A stretch of 64,000 bases of DNA from Sphingomonas aracearum (GTDB lineage Bacteria > Pseudomonadota > Alphaproteobacteria > Sphingomonadales > Sphingomonadaceae), in contig NZ_QQNB01000001.1 of the NCBI RefSeq assembly GCF_003345355.1, positions 620,001 through 684,000 on the forward strand, read 5' to 3'. The position numbers were made by a program, and so were the translations under genes. The notes beneath the pieces are model-generated. The model saw only the letters and a list, made by a program, of their open reading frames with translations. It had not been told where the DNA came from and searched no databases. Below are positions 46,379-53,008 of this stretch, one piece after another. How positions within the stretch are numbered: the stretch's first letter is position 1; each line of letters opens with the position of its first letter.

Positions 46379-46497
46379 CACCGTTCGTCCCGAGTAGCTG
46401 CCGGGCGCAGCGAGGTAGCGTATCGAAGGACAGCCGCGGGCGTGTCCTTCGATACGGGCCTTCGCCGAGGCCCGGTTTCTACCCAGGACGAACGGTG
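46379..46497. repeat. Palindromic repeat (CCGTTCGTCC type), possible rplY terminator
   Basis: Outer arms CACCGTTCGTCC (46379-46390) and GGACGAACGGTG (46486-46497), inner arms GTATCGAAGGACA / TGTCCTTCGATAC. A run of five T follows at 46498-46502, so in RNA it could act as a terminator for rplY. A second copy of this family lies at 50651-50775. Confidence 0.85.
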
Positions 46498-46522
46498 TTT
46501 TTGCGTTTGGGAGGACATAGCC

Positions 46523-47092
46523 GTGCAACTCTGGACAGGCCTCGGCAATCCCGGCCCGCAATATGCGCTGCACCGGCACAATATCGGCTTCATGGCGGTC
46601 GACGCGATCGCCGATCTGTACGATTTCTCACCCGCAAAGAAGCAGTTCCAGGGCTGGCTCCAGGAAGGCCGGATCGGCGGCGGAAAGATCCTGCTGCTGA
46701 AGCCCGCCACCTTCATGAACGAATCCGGCCGGTCGATCGGCGAGGCGGTGCGCTTCTTCAAGCTCGCGCCCGAAGACGTCACCGTCTTCTACGACGAGCT
46801 CGATCTTGCCCCCTTCAAGGTCCGCGTGAAGCGCGGCGGGGGTGCCGCCGGGCATAACGGCATCCGCTCCGCCATCCAGCACCTCGGCGACCCCTTCCGC
46901 CGCATCCGCCTGGGCATCGGCCATCCCGGCCACAAGGACCGCGTCACCGGCCATGTCCTCGGCAACTTTGCCAAGGCCGAGATGGACCCGCTCGCCGACC
47001 TGCTCGGCGCCGTGGCGGCCGAGGCGCACTGGCTGGCGGCCGGCGACGACACCCGCTTCGTCAACGACGTGGCGCTCAGGCTGCAAGGCTGA
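46523..47092 (+). CDS. pth: Peptidyl-tRNA hydrolase
   Basis: A 189-residue enzyme that recycles peptidyl-tRNA. Conserved residues are present: Asn9 (GLGNPGPQYA), the catalytic His19 (HRHNIGF), Asp91 (FYDELDL) and the Asn in AAGHNGIRS. GTG 46523 is chosen because GGGAGGA lies 8 bases upstream. Longer readings pass through the palindromic repeat. Confidence 0.96.
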   Translation: MQLWTGLGNPGPQYALHRHNIGFMAVDAIADLYDFSPAKKQFQGWLQEGRIGGGKILLLKPATFMNESGRSIGEAVRFFKLAPEDVTVFYDELDLAPFKVRVKRGGGAAGHNGIRSAIQHLGDPFRRIRLGIGHPGHKDRVTGHVLGNFAKAEMDPLADLLGAVAAEAHWLAAGDDTRFVNDVALRLQG

Positions 47093-47213
47093 CCCCGCAA
47101 CGCGTACCGACCCCAGCCCGTCCCCCTTCTCCGCGCGTCATCGCGCCTTCGGGACACCCCCTTCCCCTCCACCTCCGCGCTTGCGCGCCTCCGCGTGAAC
47201 CCACCCTTCTCCC

Positions 47214-47317
47214 GTTCCCCGGCGAAGGCCGGGGCCCAGTTGCGAAGGCCCAGGTTGCAGCACGGCGCCCCCCGACCCCCCGCGCCCAACTGGACCCCGG
47301 CCTTTCGCCGGGGAACA
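47214..47317. repeat. Palindromic repeat downstream of pth
   Basis: Left arm GTTCCCCGGCGAAGGCCGGG; right arm ACTGGACCCCGGCCTTTCGC followed by CGGGGAA. Same family as the copies in glyS and at the second TraB/GumN gene. It is immediately upstream of a strong promoter. Confidence 0.85.
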
Positions 47318-47323
47318 AGGGCC

Positions 47324-47352
47324 TTGACAACGCGAACCCATATGGCTATAAG
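47324..47352 (+). promoter_or_regulatory. Strong sigma-70-like promoter
   Basis: TTGACA at 47324-47329 and TATAAG at 47347-47352 with 17 bases between. This is the best consensus promoter I noticed in the window. Transcription would begin near 47358-47360 and no protein gene starts within 600 bases downstream. Confidence 0.7.
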
Positions 47353-47357
47353 CCGCA

Positions 47358-47712
47358 GCAGTTCAGAACCGCGGTAAGGGCCTGCGGCGGGTTTGGACGA
47401 AAGCAGCCGGTGGTGGTGCCGTCACAAGCACCATGCCTGGCGATCGACCGGCGCGGAGCCATCCGGGACTAAAGTCGGATGTCCGTTCATCAGGGTCGGG
47501 GAAGGTTCGAAGACGTCCGGAGGGACGGTGTGGCTAGGTGAGAGCAGCCAGACCATCCCTCCATGCCAGAGCCGGTGCGGCAGAGTACCGGGGGCGTCGC
47601 CGATACCCGGCAGATACAAGAAGTCTCGACGCTTCGTAGTGTAGCGAGTGTCTCAAAAGTCGTCGAGCCCCGGGTGCAAAACCGTGGCTAGGACGCGCCG
47701 GTCGATCCCTTT
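47358..47712 (+). ncRNA. Candidate structured noncoding RNA, unidentified
   Basis: About 350 bases downstream of the strong promoter, AT-richer than the neighbouring genes, with no convincing protein. A perfect 14-bp long-range pairing (47442-47455 with 47694-47707, GATCGACCGGCGCG / CGCGCCGGTCGATC) closes a 238-base domain. Inside are hairpins at 47460-47481, 47519-47562 (GGAGGGA/TCCCTCC with inner TGGCT/AGCCA), 47625-47667 (CTCGACG/CGTCGAG) and 47667-47688. The 5' region has a further stem (GCCGCA / TGCGGC). This is a multi-branched RNA architecture. I compared it from memory with RNase P RNA, tmRNA (including the two-piece alphaproteobacterial form), SRP RNA, 6S RNA and common riboswitches, and saw none of their conserved sequences. 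It could be a known but unrecalled class or a ribozyme remnant. Confidence 0.45.
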
Positions 47713-47756
47713 CCCTTGGTTTTCCAGGCAGCGCACACGTGCGTCCGCCGCACTTA

Positions 47757-47956
47757 TCCTCCCCGCTCCGCGGGGAGGGGGACCAGCCAAAGGCTGGTGG
47801 AGGGGCCGGGCCGCAAGCGACGACCCTCCGTCATTTCCGATCCTCCGCCCCACGGCGAGGGGGACCAGCCGCAGGCTGGTGGAGGGGCGTCCCCGCAAGC
47901 GACCGCCTTCCATCACTCCCGCCGCTCCCCGCCCCACGAAAGCGGGACCAGCGCCA
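47757..47956. repeat. Tandem palindromic units (GGGGGACCAGCC type)
   Basis: Two direct copies of a unit with CCTCC...GGGGGACCAGCC followed by GGCTGGTGGAGGGG (47757-47806 and 47841-47889), and a degraded third part (47913-47956). Each unit carries the hairpin ACCAGCC...GGCTGGT. It fills the space upstream of the oxygenase-like gene. Confidence 0.75.
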
Positions 47957-48063
47957 GACCGGCGGACAACGCACCGCCCCACAAGACGCCCCCGCTCCCT
48001 CCACAGGCGGGAACAACAAAGCGCACCCTTCCGCATCCGTCCTCCCCGCGGTACGGACACACG

Positions 48064-48642
48064 ATGCCCAGCCGCACGCTCTTCGCCACCCACTTCTACG
48101 AGGGCCAGCTCACCGAGGCCGCCCTGGTGGAGGAACTCCTCGACGCCTGCCTGTCGCTCGCGCAGGAGGATCGCGCCGGCCGGGCCTGGTCCAAGGCGCA
48201 CGGCTATCGCGGCTACACCTCTTACGCCTCGCTCAACGACCTGCCGCAGCGCGATCCGGCGATCGCCGACCTGGTGAAGATCCTCAACCGCCACGTCGCC
48301 GCCTTTGCGCAGGAATGCGGGTTCCAGCTCGAGCGCAAGCTCCGACTGGACAGCCTGTGGGTCAATGTCCTGAAGCCCGGCGGCACCCATTCGGGCCACC
48401 TCCATCCGCACAGCGTCGTCTCCGGCACCGTCTATATCGCCGTGCCGCCGGGCTCGGGCGCGCTGAAGCTGGAGGATCCGCGCCTCCCGATGATGATGGC
48501 CGCGCCGCGCCGCCCGGACACCTTCGTCTATGCCGAGCCTGCGCCGGGCAGCATCTTCCTGTGGGAAAGCTGGCTGCGCCATGAAGTGATGCCCAATGCG
48601 GCCCGGGAGGACCGCATCGGCATCAGCTTCAACTATCGGTGA
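48064..48642 (+). CDS. Putative 2OG-Fe(II) oxygenase (TIGR02466-like)
   Basis: A 192-residue protein resembling the TIGR02466 family of putative 2-oxoglutarate/iron oxygenases. It has SLWVNVLKPGGTHSGHLHPH near the middle, with a histidine-rich metal-binding candidate, VSGTVYIAVPPGSGALKLED, and a C-terminal RHEVMPN...RIGISFNYR resembling the distal His-x-Arg region. The substrate is unknown. ATG 48064 was chosen; longer frames run through repeats. It ends 10 bases inside a convergent small gene. Confidence 0.8.
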   Translation: MPSRTLFATHFYEGQLTEAALVEELLDACLSLAQEDRAGRAWSKAHGYRGYTSYASLNDLPQRDPAIADLVKILNRHVAAFAQECGFQLERKLRLDSLWVNVLKPGGTHSGHLHPHSVVSGTVYIAVPPGSGALKLEDPRLPMMMAAPRRPDTFVYAEPAPGSIFLWESWLRHEVMPNAAREDRIGISFNYR

Positions 48643-48791
48643 GCCGGCCCCAGCGAGGCGAGTCGCTGCGCGTAGCGGGCGGCGAGCTCCTCGTGGATGG
48701 CGCGAATGCCCTCGTCCTGCGCCCGCGCCGCCATGGCGCGCGATTCCTGTTCGCGCCGGCGGTAGAAATCCTGTTCGACCCGGTCGATCAT
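48633..48791 (-). CDS. Small (52-residue) charged helical protein
   Basis: A short reading frame on the minus strand encodes 52 residues starting MIDRVEQDFYRRREQESRAM and ending RYAQRLASLGPAHR. It is highly charged, predicted wholly helical, with no signal peptide. GC-rich codon choice supports real coding. Similar short proteins with a YRRRA/E...HEELAxxYxxRL pattern occur in sphingomonads, to my recollection. It overlaps the convergent oxygenase-like gene by 10 bases. Function unknown. Confidence 0.65.
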   Translation of the reverse strand: MIDRVEQDFYRRREQESRAMAARAQDEGIRAIHEELAARYAQRLASLGPAHR

Positions 48792-48827
48792 CGCCGTGCA
48801 CCCCTGCTCGCTTGGTGATCTGGCGCT

Positions 48828-49079
48828 TCAATGACGGATCTGGAGTTGCGCGGCTATGACACTGATTAAGACGGCCAAATAACCGTGTTTCCCATTGCGG
48901 CGGTCCTCCGCTGTCGCCGGCACGGTGCGCACCGGCAGGGGAAAGGCGCGCTCCACCCACGCGTCGTTGCCGAGGATCGGCACGCACCCCGCCCCCTGCG
49001 GCCCGGCAAAGGCGACCACGCCCGGCCCCGCCGGAACCCGGCGCCTCGGCTCCTCCCCGCTCGCCCTTTGCGCTGGCAT
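48828..49079 (-). CDS. Possible truncated unknown gene
   Basis: An 83-residue frame. The first two thirds show GC-rich codons and a protein-like sequence (GVVAFAGPQGAGCVPILGND, WVERAFPLPVRTVP). The last 25 codons are abruptly AT-rich (GKHGYLAVLISVIAAQLQIRH), as if the gene had been cut and joined to unrelated DNA. It may be a pseudogene fragment. No ribosome-binding site was recognised. Apart from this frame the region 48792-49136 shows nothing. Confidence 0.3.
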   Translation of the reverse strand: MPAQRASGEEPRRRVPAGPGVVAFAGPQGAGCVPILGNDAWVERAFPLPVRTVPATAEDRRNGKHGYLAVLISVIAAQLQIRH

Positions 49080-49136
49080 CCTGCCGCACTTGCCCTTATC
49101 CGCAAGCGTGAAAATCCAATCCCTTCAGGAACACCC

Positions 49137-50237
49137 ATGGGCTTCAAATGCGGCATCGTGGGCCTGCCGAACGTCGGCAAGTCCACCCTCTTCAACGCGC
49201 TGACCGAAACCGCCGCGGCGCAGGCGGCGAACTATCCGTTCTGCACCATCGAGCCGAACGTCGGCAATGTCGGGGTGCCCGATCCGCGCCTCCAGAAGCT
49301 GGCCGAGGTCGCGAAGTCCGCGAAGATCATCGAAACCCAGCTCGCCTTTGTCGACATCGCCGGCCTGGTGCGCGGCGCGTCGAAGGGCGAGGGGCTCGGC
49401 AACCAGTTCCTCGGCAACATCCGCGAGGTGGACGCGATCGTCCACGTGCTGCGCTGCTTCGAGGATGGCGACGTCACCCATGTCGAGGGCAAGGTCGATC
49501 CCATCGCCGATGCCGAGACGGTGGAAACCGAGCTGATGCTGTCGGACCTGGAAAGCCTGGAAAAGCGCGTCCCCAACTTCATCAAGAAGGGCCAGCAGGG
49601 CGACAAGGAAGCCAAGATCGCCGCCGCCGTGCTCGGCCAGGCGCTGGAGCTGCTGCGCGACGGCAAGCCCGCGCGCCTCACCCAGCCGAAGGACGAGGAG
49701 GAAGCCCGCGTCTTCGCGCAGGCGCAGCTGCTCACCGCCAAGCCCGTCCTCTACGTCTGCAACGTCGAGGAAGCGAATGCCGCGAACGGCAACGCCCACT
49801 CCGCGCGAGTGTTCGAGAAGGCCGCCGCCGAGGGCGCGGAGGCCGTCGTCGTTTCCGCCGCGATCGAGGCGGAGATCGCCACCATGCCAGCCGAGGACCG
49901 CGCGGAGTTCCTCGCCGAGCTCGGCCTCGAGGAAACCGGCCTCGCCCGCGTGATCCGCGCCGGCTACAAGCTGCTCCACCTCCTCACCTTCTTCACCGTG
50001 GGCCCCAAGGAAGCCCGCGCCTGGACCGTCCATGCCGGCGCCAAGGCTCCGCAAGCGGCGGGCGAGATCCACACCGATTTCGAACGCGGCTTCATTCGCG
50101 CCGAAACCATCGCCTTCGACGATTACATCGCGCTGGGCGGCGAAACCGGCGCGCGCGAGGCCGGCAAGCTGCGCCAGGAAGGCAAGGAATATGTCGTCCA
50201 CGACGGCGACGTGATGCTCTTCCGCTTCAACGTTTGA
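49137..50237 (+). CDS. ychF: Ribosome-associated ATPase YchF (OLA1 type)
   Basis: A 366-residue Obg-family ATPase that binds the 50S subunit and responds to redox and stress. The P-loop GLPNVGKSTLFNALT is at the N-terminus, DIAGLVRGASKGEGLGNQFL is the switch region, and the C-terminal TGS-like domain contains GPKEARAWTVHAGAKAPQAA and the last residues GDVMLFRFNV. ATG 49137 gives the standard length. It lies in the conserved rplY-pth-ychF neighbourhood. Confidence 0.97.
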   Translation: MGFKCGIVGLPNVGKSTLFNALTETAAAQAANYPFCTIEPNVGNVGVPDPRLQKLAEVAKSAKIIETQLAFVDIAGLVRGASKGEGLGNQFLGNIREVDAIVHVLRCFEDGDVTHVEGKVDPIADAETVETELMLSDLESLEKRVPNFIKKGQQGDKEAKIAAAVLGQALELLRDGKPARLTQPKDEEEARVFAQAQLLTAKPVLYVCNVEEANAANGNAHSARVFEKAAAEGAEAVVVSAAIEAEIATMPAEDRAEFLAELGLEETGLARVIRAGYKLLHLLTFFTVGPKEARAWTVHAGAKAPQAAGEIHTDFERGFIRAETIAFDDYIALGGETGAREAGKLRQEGKEYVVHDGDVMLFRFNV

Positions 50238-50272
50238 GGCGACCGGGGCCCGGCTGGGCAGCGTAGCCGGAT

Positions 50273-50297
50273 GTCCGCTTCCGGGGGGAAAGCGGAC
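50273..50297 (+). terminator. Hairpin downstream of ychF
   Basis: GTCCGCTT / AAGCGGAC, 8 bp, with a 9-base loop, 36 bases past the ychF stop. No clear T-run follows. Confidence 0.5.
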
Positions 50298-50323
50298 TGT
50301 CCGCTAACGGCTCGGCGTGACGC

Positions 50324-50647
50324 TTAGCTGCTATTTGAGCGAGAGGCGATGAGGGCGTCCACGTCAGCTACTTTGCGTCGAAGCTGGGCCAAAAACGGCG
50401 TTCCATGCTTCTCCATACGATCAGGTGGATAGTTTCTGATGGCGTATTGATACCGCTGCACCTGATCGACGAGGCTCGCACGAAGTCGCTCCAACTCAAG
50501 ATCGGATAAGCTCTTTCGCTCAACATAGGCTCGTTCGAAGTGCATGTGCATATCGTAAAGGTGGGATGAACGAACGTCCACAACCGAGAAAAGCGACGAT
50601 GCCAACATTGTCCGCTGTTGAGCGTTTGCTGACGCCTTCCATCCCAT
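50324..50647 (-). CDS. Unknown small protein, AT-rich
   Basis: A 107-residue protein (94 from an internal ATG) without recognisable family. It is helical and charged, with MHMHFERAYVERKSLSDLE and LERLRASLVDQVQRYQYAIR. No signal peptide or membrane segment. Codons are clearly less GC-rich than those of ychF and the phosphatase gene on either side, and the gene abuts a palindromic repeat, suggesting acquisition. A functional assignment cannot be made. Confidence 0.55.
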   Translation of the reverse strand: MGWKASANAQQRTMLASSLFSVVDVRSSHLYDMHMHFERAYVERKSLSDLELERLRASLVDQVQRYQYAIRNYPPDRMEKHGTPFLAQLRRKVADVDALIASRSNSS

Positions 50648-50650
50648 ATC

Positions 50651-50775
50651 GCCGTTCGTGCTGAGGAGCGGCTGAGCGCAAGCGAAGACGTGTCTCGAAG
50701 CACGGTTGCTTTGTGATGGCCGTGCCTTGGAACCACCATTTCGCTTGCGCTCAGTGGTTCTTCAGGACGAACGGC
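50651..50775. repeat. Palindromic repeat (CCGTTCGTGCTGAG type)
   Basis: Outer arms GCCGTTCGT and ACGAACGGC, inner arms GAGCGCAAGCGAA / TTCGCTTGCGCTC. Same family as 46379-46497. It separates the small unknown gene from the phosphatase-like gene. Confidence 0.8.
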
Positions 50776-50892
50776 AGGTCTTGGGCGGTTCAGTCGTTGC
50801 CGCCCGGCAGGCGGAGCCGCGTTTGCCAATCGCCGCGCTCCACAATAACGCGCAGGGCAAGGCGCCCCGCGGAGTCGCGCCGGGAGAAGAAC

Positions 50893-52167
50893 ATGCGTCG
50901 CCTGATCCCCGCCCTTGCCGCGCTGCTGCTCGCCGGCTGCGGCTATCCCTATACGCCGCCCGCCCTGCCCCCGGTCACCGCGCCCGGCCCCGCTGCCACC
51001 GGCGCGCTGGCGACCGTCGCCCCGGCCGAGCGACGCACGCCCGTCACCATCCTCGTCTCGCTGGACGGCTTTCGCCCCGATTACCTGCGCCGCGGCAACA
51101 CGCCCAACCTCGATGCGCTGGCGGCGGGCGGCGTGCAGGGCACGATGCGGCCGAGCTTTCCCGCGCTCACCTTTTCCAATCACACCGCGATGATCACCGG
51201 CCTCTACCCGGATCGCAACGGCATCGTCGCCACCCAGATGTACGATCCGCGCCGCCCGGACGTGAAGTTCACCAACAGCGATCCGGTGCAGGCGTTCGAC
51301 CCGTTCTGGTGGGGCGAAAGCGAGCCGCTGTGGATCGCCGCGGAAAGGAACGGCATCCATACCGGGGTGATGTTCTGGCCGGGCTCGGAGACCGGGCATG
51401 ACGGCGTCCGCCCCGACGACTGGATGCGCTACGATGCGAACTATACCGGCGACAAGCGCGTGCGCACGGTGCTCGACTGGATGCGCCGCCCCGCCGCCAG
51501 CCGGCCGCGCTTCACGCTGATGTACCAGGATGCGGTGGACAAGGCCGGCCACAAGTTCGGCCCCTTCGCGCCCGAGACGATCGCCGCCATCCGCGACGTC
51601 GATAGCTGGGTCGGCACGCTGGTCGCCGGCCTGCGCGCGCTGGGCCAGCCGGCCAACATGCTCGTCGTGTCGGACCATGGCATGGAACAGGTCGATCCGG
51701 CCAGGGCCGTGCTGCTCGACAGCCTCGTCCCCCGCGGCTCCTACCGCTGGGGGCAATGGGGCCCCTTTGCCAGCATCGACGCGCTGCCCGGCCATGAGGC
51801 GGAGGTCGCCGCCGGCCTGCTGAAGCCGCACCCGCTGGTGAAATGCTGGCGCAAGGAGGCGCTGCCCGCCCGCTTCCATTACGGCCATAACCCCCGCGTG
51901 CCGCAGTTCGTCTGCGTGGCGGAGCCCGGCGCGGAGCTGGTCGCCACCCCGCCGACCAACCATGGCGATCATGCCTACGATCCCGACCTGCCCTCGATGA
52001 CCGCGCTGTTCCTCGCCAACGGCCCCGCCTTCCGCGCAGGGGCGAAGGCGCCGCCCAAGTTCGACAATGTCGATGTCTATCCCTTGCTGCGGCGGCTGAT
52101 CGGCCTGCCGCCCGCGGCCGGCATCGACGGCACGGATGCGCCGTTCAAGGACATCATCGCGCGGTAA
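50893..52167 (+). CDS. Ectonucleotide pyrophosphatase/phosphodiesterase-like lipoprotein
   Basis: A 424-residue lipoprotein of the alkaline phosphatase superfamily. The lipobox is LLLAGC (Cys16). Metal-binding and catalytic motifs are VSLDGFRPDYL (Asp), SFPALTFSNHTAM (Thr nucleophile), VVSDHGMEQV and NHGDHAYD. Such enzymes cleave nucleotide or phosphodiester bonds outside the inner membrane. ATG 50893 follows GGGAGAAG. A PFALTFSNH-type loop and AERNGIHTGVMFWPGSE identify the NPP family. It is 11 bases upstream of the MaoC gene. Confidence 0.92.
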   Translation: MRRLIPALAALLLAGCGYPYTPPALPPVTAPGPAATGALATVAPAERRTPVTILVSLDGFRPDYLRRGNTPNLDALAAGGVQGTMRPSFPALTFSNHTAMITGLYPDRNGIVATQMYDPRRPDVKFTNSDPVQAFDPFWWGESEPLWIAAERNGIHTGVMFWPGSETGHDGVRPDDWMRYDANYTGDKRVRTVLDWMRRPAASRPRFTLMYQDAVDKAGHKFGPFAPETIAAIRDVDSWVGTLVAGLRALGQPANMLVVSDHGMEQVDPARAVLLDSLVPRGSYRWGQWGPFASIDALPGHEAEVAAGLLKPHPLVKCWRKEALPARFHYGHNPRVPQFVCVAEPGAELVATPPTNHGDHAYDPDLPSMTALFLANGPAFRAGAKAPPKFDNVDVYPLLRRLIGLPPAAGIDGTDAPFKDIIAR

Positions 52168-52178
52168 GGAGAGGCGGC

Positions 52179-52628
52179 ATGCAATATTTCGAGGATCTGG
52201 AAATCGGCCGCACCCACGGCTTCGGCCGTTACGAGGTGACACGCGAGGAGGTGCTCGACTTCGCCCGCAGATACGATCCCCAGCCCTTCCATCTCTCCGA
52301 CGAGGCCGCCGCCGCCACCCATTTCGGCCGCCTCGCCGCGAGCGGCTGGCACACCTGCGCGATGACCATGGCGATGCTGGTGGAGAACATGAAGGCGCAC
52401 GAGACCGCCAGCCTCGGCTCCCCGGGCATCGACGAACTGCGCTGGCTCAAGCCCGTCTACCCCGGCGACACGCTGCGCTGCGAAAGCGAAGTGATCGAGA
52501 AGCGCGTGTCGCAGAGCCGCCCGGAAATGGGCATCACCAAAAGCCGGCTCACCGTATTCAACCAGGAGGACGTGGCGGTGCTGTCGATGGTGTCGAACGG
52601 CCTGATCCGCACCCGCCCGGCGGACTGA
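52179..52628 (+). CDS. MaoC-like (R)-specific enoyl-CoA hydratase/dehydratase
   Basis: A 149-residue hot-dog-fold protein. The hydratase motif FARRYDPQPFHLSDEAA carries the catalytic Asp and His, and GWHTCAMTMAMLVENM is the expected helix. It probably hydrates enoyl-CoA, which could link beta-oxidation to polyhydroxyalkanoate monomers; that role is inference. The gene follows the phosphatase-like gene closely and may share its transcript. Confidence 0.9.
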   Translation: MQYFEDLEIGRTHGFGRYEVTREEVLDFARRYDPQPFHLSDEAAAATHFGRLAASGWHTCAMTMAMLVENMKAHETASLGSPGIDELRWLKPVYPGDTLRCESEVIEKRVSQSRPEMGITKSRLTVFNQEDVAVLSMVSNGLIRTRPAD

Positions 52629-52744
52629 GGCCCCCTTCGCTCCTCCCCGCACGGGGCGGGGGACCGCCGCCGGAACTCGGTCGCCACCTCCAAGAAAGAG
52701 TGCGCCGCCTTCAGGAGAAGAGAGTACGCCGCCTCCCCACCCTC

Positions 52745-52849
52745 GCCATCCCGGCGCAGGCCGGGATCCACGTCCCCGCCGGCGCAACCGCAAGAGGCTC
52801 CTGCCGCTTGCGGGCCGCACGGTGGACCCCCGGCCAGCGCCGGGGTGAC
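52745..52849. repeat. Palindromic repeat between MaoC and aceA
   Basis: Left arm GCCATCCCGGCGCAGGCCGG followed by GATCCAC; right arm GTGGACCCCCGGCCAGCGCC followed by GGGGTGAC. Related to the copies at 13517-13607 and in glyS. Confidence 0.8.
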
Positions 52850-52974
52850 GAATTGCGAAAAGGCCCGGCGCTTGCGTGGCGCCGGGCTCTCCTCTCCTAT
52901 CCCCTCGCCGCGGCGAAGCCGCGTCCTCAGCCTGCGCTGGGGCGCCGCTGGCCGGGCGTGATGCCCGGGGCCTC

Positions 52975-52994
52975 GCCCGAGCTCTCGCTCGGGC
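52975..52994 (-). terminator. Hairpin terminator downstream of aceA
   Basis: Perfect 8-bp stem GCCCGAGC / GCTCGGGC with a 4-base loop, 14 bases past the aceA stop. On the minus strand no long T-run follows, but position and compactness fit a terminator. Confidence 0.6.
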
Positions 52995-53008
52995 TTGGCG
53001 CATCGTGC

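Larger units (their letters stand above)
52629..53008. other. Gap after the MaoC gene, filled with palindromes
   Basis: 380 bases without a supported gene. It holds a palindromic repeat (52745-52849), other short GC-rich palindromes near 52640-52700 and 52900-52970, and the aceA terminator. Confidence 0.6.

Noticed and set aside
47510..47525. T-loop-like GGTTCGAA suggesting a tRNA
   Set aside because: No flanking 5-bp T stem, anticodon arm or acceptor stem could be paired.
47393..47644. 83-residue reading frame within the structured RNA region
   Set aside because: Composition is unlike a protein (clusters of Trp, His, Cys and Ser), no ribosome-binding site, and the region has strong RNA-type pairing.
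47442..47712. Identification as RNase P RNA, tmRNA, SRP RNA or 6S RNA
   Set aside because: The conserved sequences (for example GAGGAAAGTC of RNase P, the tag codons and CCA end of tmRNA, the GGAAG/AGCAGCC SRP loop) are not present on either strand.
47757..47956. CRISPR-like array upstream of the oxygenase gene
   Set aside because: Only two full units, differing from each other, with palindromes and no uniform spacers or cas genes.
48885..49136. N-terminal extension of ychF
   Set aside because: The added residues are Arg/Pro/His-rich and unlike the family. ATG 49137 gives the standard YchF length.
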